NCBI RefSeq assembly: GCF_030693405.1
Contig: NZ_JAUYAW010000046.1
Coordinates: 45,067 to 109,066 of the forward strand
Reading direction: 5' to 3'
DNA length: 64,000 nucleotides
Source: Phenylobacterium sp.
GTDB lineage: Bacteria; Pseudomonadota; Alphaproteobacteria; Caulobacterales; Caulobacteraceae
Positions 43,311 to 52,414 of this stretch are shown one piece after another. The position numbers and the translations under genes are program-made. The notes beneath the pieces were generated by a model, which was not told where the DNA came from, made no database searches, and saw nothing but the letters and a program-made list of their open reading frames with translations. Each line of letters begins with the position of its first letter. Within the stretch, counting starts at the first letter, position 1.

Positions 43311-44210
43311 TCACTTAGGCGCCGGCGTGGTCGCGCCCGCCCCCGGACCTGCGCCGAGATCGGCTCCGGTGAGGGGGTCGCCCACGGGATGGGACTGGGT
43401 GCGTTCGGCGAGCTTATCGAGGACTTTGGTGTCCTTGGCTGAAAGCTTGACGCTCGCCTGGCCGTCGCCGCCGTCGACCGCGGCCTGCTCGTCCCGGTCG
43501 CTCACCATCTGCCAGTTGTCGCCGGAGTTCCACGGCCCGGTGGCGTCGCCCTCGCCCTGCGACATGTCGTAATAGACGTCGGTGAACTCCGGCTTGCCGG
43601 GCAGCTTGCCTGGCGGGAAGTTCGGCTCGATGGCGTAGAGGGCCTTCTCGAAGGACTTCTGATGCGCGATTTCCCGGGTCATCAGGAAGCCCAGGGCGTC
43701 CTTGATGCCCGGATCATCGGTGATGTTGATCAGGCGCTCATAGACGATCTTGGCGCGGCTCTCGGCGGCGATGTTCGAGCGCAGGTCGACGGTCGGCTCA
43801 CCCCGGCTGTCCACATAGGCCGCCGTCCACGGCACCCCGGAAGAGTTGGTCAGGGCCGGGCCGCCGCCATAGAGCAGGGCCTGGGTGTGGCTGTCGCCGC
43901 CGCGCGTCAGGGAGATGTAGAGATCGGCCTCTGACAGGGCGGCTTCGGCCAGTTGACCCTTGGCTCCCTTGTTCAGCATGGCCACAATGCTACCGATCAC
44001 CTCCAGATGACTTAGCTCCTCGGTGGCGATATCCAGCAGCATGTCCTTCCGACCGGGATCTTCTTCAGCAAGACCCTGCGTGAAGTACCGCATCGCCGCA
44101 GCAAGCTCCCCATCTGGACCGCCAAATTGCTCCAGAAGCAAGCTGGCGAGCACGGGGTTTGGCTCTGATACACGCACGGTGTACTGTAAGCGCTTATTGT
44201 GCATGAACAT
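43311..44210 (-). CDS. Manganese catalase
   Basis: Disproportionates hydrogen peroxide with a non-heme di-manganese centre. The 299-residue protein is a ferritin-like four-helix bundle. Ligands are visible in LLLEQFGGPDGELAAAMRYF, ATEELSHLEVIGSIV and TREIAHQKSFEKALY. The last 60 residues are a polar, Gly/Ala/Pro-rich tail without fold signs. The start at ATG 44210 has a strong AGGAGGA site about 10 bases before it; a longer frame upstream is not needed. It is probably cotranscribed with DUF2061. Confidence 0.92.
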   Translation of the reverse strand: MFMHNKRLQYTVRVSEPNPVLASLLLEQFGGPDGELAAAMRYFTQGLAEEDPGRKDMLLDIATEELSHLEVIGSIVAMLNKGAKGQLAEAALSEADLYISLTRGGDSHTQALLYGGGPALTNSSGVPWTAAYVDSRGEPTVDLRSNIAAESRAKIVYERLINITDDPGIKDALGFLMTREIAHQKSFEKALYAIEPNFPPGKLPGKPEFTDVYYDMSQGEGDATGPWNSGDNWQMVSDRDEQAAVDGGDGQASVKLSAKDTKVLDKLAERTQSHPVGDPLTGADLGAGPGAGATTPAPK

Positions 44211-44347
44211 CCGTTTAGTCCTCCTCCTTCGCCGGTTTGGCGATCTGTCACGGAAGACACGAACTCGAGGGTCCGTTCCTACAGCCGAGGCGTGAAATAT
44301 GTCTCTTTCAACGCCACGCTTGCTTAGGTGAAGCTTGATCGAAGCAA

Positions 44348-45313
44348 TCAGGCCGTCCACCGCCGCACGCTCACCCCGACGGCGGCGATCCGGTCCACAT
44401 CGGCATAGGCCGGATCGCTCAGCTGGTCGCCGAAGATGTCGGGGTCCAGCTCCTGGCGCCGCAGATCGAAGGGCCCTCCTGCCGCCAACGCCTTCACGGC
44501 CTGGAAGAACAGGTCCTCGCCCTCAACGATGGCGCTGCCGGTGTAGAGAACCAGCCGCCCTCCTGGCGCCAGTCGCTTGAGGGCCGCCTGGGTCCAGTCG
44601 AGGGCGACGCGCGCGCCGTGCAGGTCCCCCCCGTCTCGATAGGTGTGTCCGTCCTCTCCGGCGATGAAGGGCGGGTTGGCGATCACAAGGTCCAGGGGGC
44701 CCTCCACCGCGCTCAGACCTTCCCCCAGAACCAGCTCCGCCGCGCACCCCGCATGCTGAACATTGACCCGCGCCAGACGCAGGGCCGCGGTATTGATGTC
44801 GGTGAGGATCGTGCGGCGCGGCCGCGTCAGCCGCGCGGCGACCACGGCGCCGGCGCCGGATCCCGCGCCGATATCGACCAGCACGCCACCCGGGGGGACG
44901 TCTGCAAGCTCGGCCTTGAGGAAGGCGGCGAACCGATAGGTGTCCGGACCGAAGAACACCGCGTCTTCCCGGGTCGTCGGATAGGCGGAGTGGAGGAACA
45001 ACTCACCCTCAAGGGTCGCGACCCGGACGCGGCTGCGCAGCAGGCCCTTGTCCTCCACCACCAGATCAGCCTGCAGCAGGGCATCCAGCAACGAGGCTGG
45101 AGGCAGATCGCGCGCGAACGGAAGGCTCCAACCAAACACATCGCGCAGGCTGCGCGCCTGACGGCTCGGATCACGGGCCAGAACCCGCGCGTGAGTGGTC
45201 GGCGACGGCGGCACGAAGTGGTGGCCCATCTGCTTCAGCGCCTTGAGCAGATTGCGGAGGGCTGGCTCTGCGCGGTGGTCGAGCTGGCCGAGAGATAGGG
45301 GCTGCAGGGTCAT
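44348..45313 (-). CDS. HemK/PrmC-like SAM-dependent methyltransferase
   Basis: A 321-residue class I methyltransferase of the N5-glutamine or adenine group. The catalytic motif NPPF is in DLVIANPPFIAGEDG. The SAM loop is VLVDIGAGSGAGAVVAARL, followed by RTILTDINTAALRLARVN. An N-terminal helical domain of about 130 residues (HRAEPALRNLLKALKQMG) precedes it. The target, whether protein, RNA or DNA, is not identified. It is separated by 137 bases from the catalase start and lies on the same strand. Confidence 0.82.
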   Translation of the reverse strand: MTLQPLSLGQLDHRAEPALRNLLKALKQMGHHFVPPSPTTHARVLARDPSRQARSLRDVFGWSLPFARDLPPASLLDALLQADLVVEDKGLLRSRVRVATLEGELFLHSAYPTTREDAVFFGPDTYRFAAFLKAELADVPPGGVLVDIGAGSGAGAVVAARLTRPRRTILTDINTAALRLARVNVQHAGCAAELVLGEGLSAVEGPLDLVIANPPFIAGEDGHTYRDGGDLHGARVALDWTQAALKRLAPGGRLVLYTGSAIVEGEDLFFQAVKALAAGGPFDLRRQELDPDIFGDQLSDPAYADVDRIAAVGVSVRRWTA

Positions 45314-45397
45314 GGCGCCTGCAACGCGCCGGCGGGGTGTTTGGTGGCTGAGGCCCTCCGCCGGTGTCAGCCCTCGGCCCGCCTACTACGCGGCCTC

Positions 45398-46660
45398 CTA
45401 CTGTGCGGCTTCGTCCACCGCTTCGACCGGCGGCAGGCGATAGGCCCCGTCCAGCAGTTCGGCCTTGGGCAGGTAGGTGCGCATGAACAGGGCGAACGGC
45501 CCCTCGGGCGCCGGCAGCCAGTTGCTCTCCCGGTCCTCGCCCGGAGAGGCGCTACCGATCCAGATGTCGAGGGAGCCATCGTCGTTATAGGTCAGGCCCT
45601 CGGTGCGATCGCCGATGGCGTAGCGGTCCAGGCGGTTGTCGGCGAAGAAGAACTGACCCTCGTCGGTCGCCTCATAGAGGCTGAGCGACCAGAAGGAGTC
45701 GACCGGCGGCAGGCGGCCCGCCGGGAAGTGCAGGCGGTAGGCTTTCATCCCGTCATAGAGGGCGCGGGGCTGGTCGCCCCGGGCGCGCATATAGAGGGCC
45801 TCTACCGGCGGCAGGGCCGCCAGCCCGCCCAGGGCCACGGCGGCCCGGTAGTGATAGTTCTGGCCAAAGTCGCCGAGCGTCGCGCTGGGATAGGACCAGC
45901 CGTCCACGAACTGATCGCCGGTCACCCCGCCCCGGCGCACCGCCACCCGGGCCTCAGCCAGCCCCGCCTCGATCTCGGCGGCCTGTTCGGCGGAGAACCG
46001 CCCGGCGTCAAAGCCCGCCTCCAGGCCGAGCGGCGCGATCTCATCGAGCAGGGCGCGATCGGTGACCGGCGGCGGATTGGCCGCCATCAGGGCCGACAAA
46101 GCGGCGAAATACTCCTGCCACGGCGCGCTGCGCTTGACCGCCGGCGGGGGCGGCGGGGCCGCCGGCCCCTGGATCGACAGGCCCGACTGCACCTGCTGGG
46201 CGGCCTCCAGGTCGGCGGCGCTATAGACCACGATCCGCGCCAGGGCCCAGACGTGGTTGGTGGGCGCGCGCACCACATGGCTCCCCTCAGCCGCCGCATT
46301 GGGGCCCACCAGGGTGAAGGTCCCGCCATTGGGGCCGGTGGTCCGAGTCCCGAGGATGGAGAAGTTGTTGGAATAGGCGTCCATCAGCGCCAGGGAGAAA
46401 TAGCGCTCGCCCGTCGCCGGCAGGCTCAGGGTCACCGGACCCTGGGACAGGTCTAGCTGGGCCGACGAATAGAGGGTGTCGTTGTTCGGCGTGGTCACCG
46501 CCCGGTGCTTGGGCGTCGCCAGATTGCGCACATGGCCGATGGTGTTCAGGCTCTGGCCGAAAGACAGGCCCCGGGCGCGCGTCGCGGCGATTTCGATCAG
46601 CGGCAGGCCATAGAGCCAGGCCTTCATCGCCGCGGTTTTCAGATCTGGTCCCGACATCAC
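45398..46660 (-). CDS. DUF1254/DUF1214 domain protein
   Basis: A 420-residue protein with the paired DUF1254 (N-terminal) and DUF1214 (C-terminal) domains. Typical segments are NTIGHVRNLATPKHRAVTTP followed by NNDTLYSSAQLDLS, FSILGTRTTGPNGG, and FWSLSLYEATDEGQFFFADN with NRLDRYAIGDRT. Members are often periplasmic, but no signal peptide is visible from this start. Molecular function is unknown. The gene is monocistronic, in the same direction as the methyltransferase gene downstream. Confidence 0.87.
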   Translation of the reverse strand: MMSGPDLKTAAMKAWLYGLPLIEIAATRARGLSFGQSLNTIGHVRNLATPKHRAVTTPNNDTLYSSAQLDLSQGPVTLSLPATGERYFSLALMDAYSNNFSILGTRTTGPNGGTFTLVGPNAAAEGSHVVRAPTNHVWALARIVVYSAADLEAAQQVQSGLSIQGPAAPPPPPAVKRSAPWQEYFAALSALMAANPPPVTDRALLDEIAPLGLEAGFDAGRFSAEQAAEIEAGLAEARVAVRRGGVTGDQFVDGWSYPSATLGDFGQNYHYRAAVALGGLAALPPVEALYMRARGDQPRALYDGMKAYRLHFPAGRLPPVDSFWSLSLYEATDEGQFFFADNRLDRYAIGDRTEGLTYNDDGSLDIWIGSASPGEDRESNWLPAPEGPFALFMRTYLPKAELLDGAYRLPPVEAVDEAAQ

Positions 46661-46722
46661 GCTCTCCCCGACGCTGCCTAGGTTATCATTGATCCCTTAT
46701 GAGCTTGGCCGGCGCCTTTGCG

Positions 46723-47523
46723 TCAAGTCTCCGGTTCGCCACCGGCCTCACGTTCGGCCTTTTGACGGGCGAGCTTGTCGAGCACCCGCCCACGCCCCCG
46801 CGACAAAGCGGTGACCACGCCGCGGAAGGTGCGCACCTCCTGGTCGCTGAAGCTCGCCCGTCCCAGGGCCGAGCGCAGGTTCTGGATCATCGAGGGTCGC
46901 TTCTCCGGCGGGTGGAAGAAGCCGGCGGCGTCCAGTTCGGCCTCCAGATGGCCATAGAGCCCCATCATCGCCGCATGGTCAGCGGGCTCGGGCCCGTCTC
47001 TGAACCGGGGCGGCGGACCTGCGGCTTGCGTCAGCCGCCACTCATAGGCTGTCAGCGCCACGGCCTGGGCGAGGTTCAGGGAGTGGAAGCGCGGGTCCAC
47101 CGGCACGGTGACCACCGCCTGGCACAGGGCCACGTCAGCGGTCTCCAGACCCGCCCGCTCGGCCCCGAACAACAGGCCCACCTTCTGGCCGGCAGCCACC
47201 CGGCCGGCCAGCTCGGCGGCCGCCTCCCGCGGCGTGATCACCGGCAACTGCAGCTCGCGGGGCCGGGCGGTGGTGGCGAACAGCACCTTCAGGTCGGCGG
47301 CGGCCTCGGCGACGCTGGAGAATACCCGGGCCCCGTCCAGCGGCCAGTCGGCGCCAGAGGCCGAGGCCCAGGCCCGGTCCTGGGGCCAGCCGTCGCGCGG
47401 ATTGACGAGGCGAAGATCCTCCAGGCCGAAATTGGCCATCACCCGGGCCACGGCCCCGATGTTCTCCGCCAGTTGCGGGGCCGACAGGATAATGGTTGGC
47501 GCGGGCGCGGAACTTACAGTCAT
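46723..47523 (-). CDS. trmJ: RNA 2'-O-methyltransferase, TrmJ family
   Basis: A SPOUT enzyme of 266 residues that methylates position 32 of tRNAs in characterised TrmJ proteins. The knot motifs are IILSAPQLAENIGAVARVM at the N terminus, LLFGAERAGLETADVALC and SLNLAQAVALTAYEWRL. A helical extension after residue 165 (HAAMMGLYGHLEAELDAAGF, then PEKRPSMIQNLRSALGRASF) is characteristic of TrmJ. I use ATG 47523; the in-frame start at 47583 lies in the divergent gap. Confidence 0.9.
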   Translation of the reverse strand: MTVSSAPAPTIILSAPQLAENIGAVARVMANFGLEDLRLVNPRDGWPQDRAWASASGADWPLDGARVFSSVAEAAADLKVLFATTARPRELQLPVITPREAAAELAGRVAAGQKVGLLFGAERAGLETADVALCQAVVTVPVDPRFHSLNLAQAVALTAYEWRLTQAAGPPPRFRDGPEPADHAAMMGLYGHLEAELDAAGFFHPPEKRPSMIQNLRSALGRASFSDQEVRTFRGVVTALSRGRGRVLDKLARQKAEREAGGEPET

Positions 47524-47591
47524 CTGGGCGTTTTCGGTCCTATGGGATGTGGCGTGCAAGAGTTTGGCCCGCATCTGGAGCATTTCACCTC

Positions 47592-48605
47592 ATGCGTCAC
47601 CTTCTTCTCCTGGCCGCCGCCCTCCTGATCGGGGCCTGCGACCCGGGTATGCCCCAGACCGTCTCCACCACCCCACCCCTGGATGCTAGGCGCCTGGACG
47701 CCATGGGCGAAGACCTCAGCGCCCGCGCGGGCGAGGCGCGGCTCGGGGTGGCGCTCATGAACCTGGAGAGCGGCGAGCTGTGGGCGATCCGCGGCAGCGA
47801 GCGGTTTCCCATGCAGAGCGTCTTCAAGGCGCCGCTGGGCGCTGCGGTCCTGGCCGAGGTGGACGCCGGTCGGCTCACCCTCGATGAAATCCTCACCCTC
47901 GACGACGAGAACCTGTCGCCGCCGTTCAGCCCGGTGGCTGCAGCCTATCCGGGTCGCCGTGACTACACTGTCGCCGAACTTCTGACGCTTGCGGTTGGAA
48001 CCAGCGACAACACCGCCGCTGACCTGCTGATGCGGCGGATCGGCGGCCCAGGCGCGGTGACAGCCTGGCTCCGCAGCCAGGGCCTGAGCGACATGCGGGT
48101 CGATCGCTATGAACGCCAGATGCAGCCCGAGATCGCCGGGCTGGGCTCCTTCCGCCCAGCCCTGAAGACCGAGGCCGCCTACAGCGCCGCCCTGGCCGAG
48201 ACTCCCGCCGAGGTGCGCAGGGCGGCCACGGCGCGCTATCTTCAGGATCCGCGCGACACCACCAGCCCGCGGGACGCCCTGCTCTTCCTGTCGAAGCTGG
48301 CCCGTGGCGAGCTCCTGTCCGACGCCTCCACGGCCCGCCTGCTGAAGATCATGGAGGAGAGCCGCTCAGGACCCAACCGGCTGGCCGCTGGCCTGCCCGA
48401 GGGCGCGCGTCTGGCCCACAAGACCGGAACGGCGCGCACCGATCTTGGTCTGAACCCGGCCACCAACGACATCGGTCTGATCACCCTGGCCGATGGGCGG
48501 CAGTATGTGGTGGCGGTATTCCTGTCAGGGTCCGCCCTGCCCGAGGCCGAGCGGGAAGCCATCATCGCCGACGTCGCCCGGGCGGTGTCCGCCGCAGTCG
48601 GCTAG
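47592..48605 (+). CDS. bla: Class A beta-lactamase, probably lipid-anchored
   Basis: Hydrolyses beta-lactams through an acyl-serine intermediate. All class A motifs are present: SxxK as S76-V-F-K79, SDN at 138-140, RYERQ (Glu174, the deacylation Glu of the omega loop), and HKTGT near residue 280. The N terminus MRHLLLLAAALLIGACDPGM has a lipobox (Cys16), so a membrane-anchored lipoprotein is likely. It is divergent from trmJ with a 68-base gap. No linked LysR-type regulator is seen. The gene looks chromosomal, with codon use like its neighbours. Confidence 0.9.
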   Translation: MRHLLLLAAALLIGACDPGMPQTVSTTPPLDARRLDAMGEDLSARAGEARLGVALMNLESGELWAIRGSERFPMQSVFKAPLGAAVLAEVDAGRLTLDEILTLDDENLSPPFSPVAAAYPGRRDYTVAELLTLAVGTSDNTAADLLMRRIGGPGAVTAWLRSQGLSDMRVDRYERQMQPEIAGLGSFRPALKTEAAYSAALAETPAEVRRAATARYLQDPRDTTSPRDALLFLSKLARGELLSDASTARLLKIMEESRSGPNRLAAGLPEGARLAHKTGTARTDLGLNPATNDIGLITLADGRQYVVAVFLSGSALPEAEREAIIADVARAVSAAVG

Positions 48606-48607
48606 GC

Positions 48608-48967
48608 TCACGACGAAGGGCGGGCAGGTCCCAGGCGCCGAATCGCCGCAGCCAGTCGCACCCCGCTCCCCTCGGGCCCCAGGAGCCGGACCGCCGCCGG
48701 GCGCCTGTCCAGAAGGCGCCGCACGATGTCGCTCTCCACCATGCGCAAGGGGGTAGCACGGAGGCTGTCGATGTGGTGGCCGCCGATGATCAGGGACGAC
48801 AGCGAAACCCACAGCTCCTGACCGCCAGCGGGACCGAAGTCGCGGATATTGCTGATCTGTCCCTGCAGGCGGCCCCGTCCGTAGGGCGAGATGAAGTCCC
48901 ACGGCTCGGCGACGAGCAGCAGAACGGGCGCCCCTATGAGGGCGGAGCAGGTGGCGGGGGTTTCCAC
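48608..48967 (-). CDS. Hypothetical protein (119 aa)
   Basis: I do not recognise this protein. It has no signal peptide; the first 25 residues (CSALIGAPVLLLVAEPWDF) are hydrophobic but lack the pattern of an export signal. The centre (GRGRLQGQISNIRDFGPAGG) looks like a beta barrel core and the C terminus is Arg-rich. It is convergent with the beta-lactamase gene, 2 bases apart, and divergent from icd. Codon third positions favour this frame over its shadows. Confidence 0.5.
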   Translation of the reverse strand: METPATCSALIGAPVLLLVAEPWDFISPYGRGRLQGQISNIRDFGPAGGQELWVSLSSLIIGGHHIDSLRATPLRMVESDIVRRLLDRRPAAVRLLGPEGSGVRLAAAIRRLGPARPSS

Positions 48968-49099
48968 GGAGACCTAACTATCGACGGGCGATGACGATCC
49001 CGTGTCGAGGACGATTGCGTCCATCCTGGCTTTGCGCCTCGGCCTAGGGCTTGTATACGGCCTCAACCCCTCAATTCCGCCACGGAGCGCGCCTCGCCT

Positions 49100-50320
49100 A
49101 TGGCCAAGATCAAAGTCGCCAATCCCGTCGTCGATATCGACGGGGACGAGATGACCCGGATCATCTGGAAGATGATCAAGGACAAGCTCATCTTCCCCTA
49201 TCTCGACATCGACATCGCCTATTACGATCTGGGCATCGAGTATCGGGACAAGACCGACGACAAGGTCACCGTCGAGGCCGCCGAGGCCATCCAGAAATAC
49301 GGCGTCGGCATCAAGTGCGCGACGATCACGCCGGACGAGGCCCGGGTCGAGGAATTCGGCCTCAAGCAGATGTGGCGCTCGCCCAACGGCACCATCCGCA
49401 ACATCCTCGGCGGCGTCGTCTTCCGCGAGCCGATCATCTGCAAGAACGTCCCGCGCCTGATCCCGGGCTGGACCCAGCCGATCATCGTCGGCCGCCACGC
49501 CTATGGCGACCAGTACCGCGCCACCGACTTCCTGGTGCCGGGCAAGGGCAAGATGACCATCCGCTGGGAAGGCGAGAACGGCGACGTCATCGAGCGCGAA
49601 GTGTTCAACTATCCCGGGTCTGGCGTGGCCATGGCCATGTACAATCTGGACGACTCGATCCGCGAGTTCGCCGAGGCCTGCCTGGCCTACGGCCTGAACC
49701 GCAAGTACCCGGTCTATCTCTCGACCAAGAACACCATCCTCAAGGCCTATGACGGGCGCTTCAAGGACATCTTCGCCGAGGTCTTCGAGGCGAAATACGC
49801 CGAGCAGTACAAGGCCGCCGGCATCGTCTACGAGCACCGCCTGATCGACGACATGGTCGCCTCGGCCCTGAAGTGGTCCGGTGGTTTCATCTGGGCGGCC
49901 AAGAACTATGACGGCGACGTGCAGTCCGACCAGGTGGCCCAGGGCTTTGGGTCGCTCGGCCTGATGACCTCGGTGCTGATCACCCCGGACGGCAAGACCC
50001 TGGAGGCCGAGGCCGCCCACGGCACGGTGACCCGCCACTACCGCCAGCATCAGCGCGGCGAAAGCACCTCGACCAACTCCATCGCCTCGATCTTCGCCTG
50101 GACCCGGGGCCTGGAGCACCGGGCCAAGCTCGACGGCAATGACGCCCTGGACCGGTTCGCCAAGACCCTGGAGGCGGTCTGCGTCTCCACCGTCGAGAGC
50201 GGCTCCATGACCAAGGACCTGGCCCTGCTGGTGGGCGACACCCAGGGCTGGCTGACCACTGAAGGCTTCATCGACAAGGTGGCCGCCAATCTCGAAAAGG
50301 CCCTGGCCGACCAGGCCTGA
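49100..50320 (+). CDS. icd: NADP-dependent isocitrate dehydrogenase (homodimeric, eukaryotic type)
   Basis: Oxidative decarboxylation of isocitrate to 2-oxoglutarate in the TCA cycle, yielding NADPH. The 406-residue protein is the subfamily II form: [20 protein letters not shown] at the start, [33 protein letters not shown] with the isocitrate-binding Ser, and [20 protein letters not shown]. It is not the E. coli type. It stands alone, with an AT-containing upstream gap of 132 bases. Confidence 0.97.
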   Translation: MAKIKVANPVVDIDGDEMTRIIWKMIKDKLIFPYLDIDIAYYDLGIEYRDKTDDKVTVEAAEAIQKYGVGIKCATITPDEARVEEFGLKQMWRSPNGTIRNILGGVVFREPIICKNVPRLIPGWTQPIIVGRHAYGDQYRATDFLVPGKGKMTIRWEGENGDVIEREVFNYPGSGVAMAMYNLDDSIREFAEACLAYGLNRKYPVYLSTKNTILKAYDGRFKDIFAEVFEAKYAEQYKAAGIVYEHRLIDDMVASALKWSGGFIWAAKNYDGDVQSDQVAQGFGSLGLMTSVLITPDGKTLEAEAAHGTVTRHYRQHQRGESTSTNSIASIFAWTRGLEHRAKLDGNDALDRFAKTLEAVCVSTVESGSMTKDLALLVGDTQGWLTTEGFIDKVAANLEKALADQA

Positions 50321-50337
50321 GCCGACGCCTTATAGAC

Positions 50338-51660
50338 CTAGGGTCCGGTGCGGCGCGCCGGACCCCCATGGGCCACCACCCGCCCAAGCGCGCGGTGACG
50401 TTGATGCAGATCCTGCAGATCCCTGTCATTGGCGAAGGCCTTCTGGCCATCGGACATGACCTTGTCGGCGTGGGAGACCAGGGCCGCCAGACGTTCGGGA
50501 TCCCGCTCCTGCTCGGCCACCAGGGCCAGAACTTCCAGCATGCGGATCAATACCGACGGGGCGCCGGCCCCGTTCTGGCGGATCATGTCGAAGCTGACAT
50601 CCACCAGGCCGGCATAGTCGCTGACCGGCCGCAGCAGCACCACCCGGCCGTCCCTGACCGTCACGCCTGAGACAAAGGTGCGGTTGGCTACCCGGCAGAG
50701 CGCCGAGCCCAGCTGATCGAGCACCGCTATGGCGGTCATCGGATCGTTGATCCCCGGCGACAGGGCCCGAACCGCCACCTCCACCAGCTGCCGGGCGCTG
50801 TATTCGAGATCGGCGCCGGAGGTGCGGCGCGCGCTGAGCGCCGTGGCCCCGACCACGGCCTCCTGCGCCCCTTCGGCGTCCGGGGGCCAGACCAGGGCGA
50901 CGCAGCCGCCGGCCATGATGAAGTCTCCGGGCCGCACCAGCAGCCGGACCCGCGCGCCGTTGGCCACCGCCCAGTCGGCCAGATCGTCGGTCTCCAGCTG
51001 CTGCAGGTAGCCGTTCCGGGGGTCGGGGACAGGGCAGGCGTCCGACCAGTCCAGGTCGACCGCCTCGGGTTGCAGGAGCCGGCGCCCGGGCTCGCGCTCC
51101 GTCTGGCTGTCCAGGGCGGCGAAGAAGTCCCGGCGCACCAGGTCGATCACCGTATCGATATTGATCCGGCTCGACATGTGATGGACGTAGTAGACCAGCA
51201 GGGCGATGCAGAGGCCGCCCAGCAACATGGCGCCGCCAAGCGCCAGCCGCGGCACAAACAGATCATCCTCGCCGCCCCGGACCTGGCGCAACACCACCAG
51301 GCAGTAGGCGAAGGTGCCCAGAAAGACCCCCAGCACCACCTGGTTGCCCCGATCGCGGGTGAAGTTGTCCAGCAGGCGCGGACCCATCTGGCTGGACGCC
51401 AGGGTCAAGGCCGCGATGGTGATGGAAAAGAGCGTGCCCGTAACCCCGATGGCCGAGGTGGCGATGGCCCCCAGCAGGGTTCGCGCGCCGCTCTCTCCGC
51501 CCTCATAGAGCAGGGCGAGCAGGGGATCCGGGATCCAGTCCGCCCCCTCGGCCCCCACCGCCCAGAAGGCGGCGAGCACGCCCAGGCTCACCAGGACGGC
51601 CGGCACGAGCCAGAAGGTCGTGCGCAGATCGTGGATCAGTTTGTGAAGACGGGCCCCCAT
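50338..51660 (-). CDS. DUF2254 membrane protein
   Basis: A 440-residue predicted inner-membrane protein. Four helices are visible in the first 180 residues (TTFWLVPAVLVSLGVLAAFW, IATSAIGVTGTLFSITIAAL, VVLGVFLGTFAYCLVVLRQV, GAMLLGGLCIALLVYYVHHM), followed by a large soluble domain. The conserved stretches SQMGPRLLDNFTRDRGNQ and VRALSPGINDPMTAIAVLDQ identify DUF2254. Function is unknown. It is convergent with icd (17 bases between stops). Confidence 0.88.
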   Translation of the reverse strand: MGARLHKLIHDLRTTFWLVPAVLVSLGVLAAFWAVGAEGADWIPDPLLALLYEGGESGARTLLGAIATSAIGVTGTLFSITIAALTLASSQMGPRLLDNFTRDRGNQVVLGVFLGTFAYCLVVLRQVRGGEDDLFVPRLALGGAMLLGGLCIALLVYYVHHMSSRINIDTVIDLVRRDFFAALDSQTEREPGRRLLQPEAVDLDWSDACPVPDPRNGYLQQLETDDLADWAVANGARVRLLVRPGDFIMAGGCVALVWPPDAEGAQEAVVGATALSARRTSGADLEYSARQLVEVAVRALSPGINDPMTAIAVLDQLGSALCRVANRTFVSGVTVRDGRVVLLRPVSDYAGLVDVSFDMIRQNGAGAPSVLIRMLEVLALVAEQERDPERLAALVSHADKVMSDGQKAFANDRDLQDLHQRHRALGRVVAHGGPARRTGP

Positions 51661-51799
51661 GGGCGTTCAACGCGCTGGTCAAGCTTAAGCTCCCGAATTC
51701 GCCGTCCCGCGCGAGGCGAGGAAATTGGCGAGGGGTGACGAGGCGTGTTAACCCTTGCGCGCAACCTGCGAAGCTTGGCCGAGGGGACCCGACCGGCCC

Positions 51800-52396
51800 A
51801 TGGTCAGACGTCAGCTGTTTCAGATCTTCGTGCTTTGTCTGGTCCTGTTTGGCCTGGCGTTTGCGCTCGCCCCCTGGTTCGCCTTCCGGGCGCTGAAGGC
51901 CAATGCCCGGGACCATGATGTGGCGGGAATGGCCGAGATGGTCGACCTGCGCGCCGTGCGCGCCAGCCTGCGCGACCAGGTGGAAGAACCGGGGCAGCCG
52001 GCCCCCGTCCCGGGCGAGACTGCGGACATCTGGCGCGATCCCCTCGGCGCCATGCGCCGCGCGCTCGAGCCCTTCGCCGAACCCCTCTCCCCCCTGACCC
52101 CGGCCCCCGCGCGCCTGGAACCCTACCTGACCCCGGCGGGTCTCTACGATCTGACACGCGGCTATATCCCGGGAACCGCGCCGCCTGAGCCGCCGCCGCC
52201 CCAGGGCCTGGCGCGGATCACCGCGGCGCTTAGCGAGCCGTGGCCGGCCCTGCGGTTCTGGGGGGTCAACCGGGTTCGCTTCGCCGTCCATCCCCCTGAA
52301 CAGCCGGGCGAGGTGATGGTCTTCACCTTTCAACGCACCGATCTCTTCCAGTGGAAGCTGGTGCATGTGCGCCTGCCTGACGCCGACCCCGTCTAG
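51800..52396 (+). CDS. DUF2939 domain protein
   Basis: A 198-residue protein with one N-terminal membrane helix (LFQIFVLCLVLFGLAFALAP) and a periplasmic DUF2939 domain. The domain starts WFAFRALKANARDHDVAGMA, followed by the VDLRAVRASLRDQ signature. A Pro-rich hinge (GTAPPEPPPPQG) precedes the C-terminal strands. Function is unknown. The ATG at 51800 is taken because it puts the helix at the N terminus. A gap of 18 bases separates it from the transporter gene. Confidence 0.83.
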   Translation: MVRRQLFQIFVLCLVLFGLAFALAPWFAFRALKANARDHDVAGMAEMVDLRAVRASLRDQVEEPGQPAPVPGETADIWRDPLGAMRRALEPFAEPLSPLTPAPARLEPYLTPAGLYDLTRGYIPGTAPPEPPPPQGLARITAALSEPWPALRFWGVNRVRFAVHPPEQPGEVMVFTFQRTDLFQWKLVHVRLPDADPV

Positions 52397-52414
52397 TCCC
52401 ACGACGGTTTCGCC

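Noticed and set aside
44254..44279. GGAAC with TCTT 17 bases downstream, before the manganese catalase gene (minus strand), as an EcfG promoter
   Set aside because: The -35 matches but the -10 (TCTT versus CGTT) is too weak to call.
50341..50365. Hairpin GGGTCCGG / CCGGACCC after icd as a terminator
   Set aside because: It lies inside the end of the convergent DUF2254 coding sequence and has no T-rich run.
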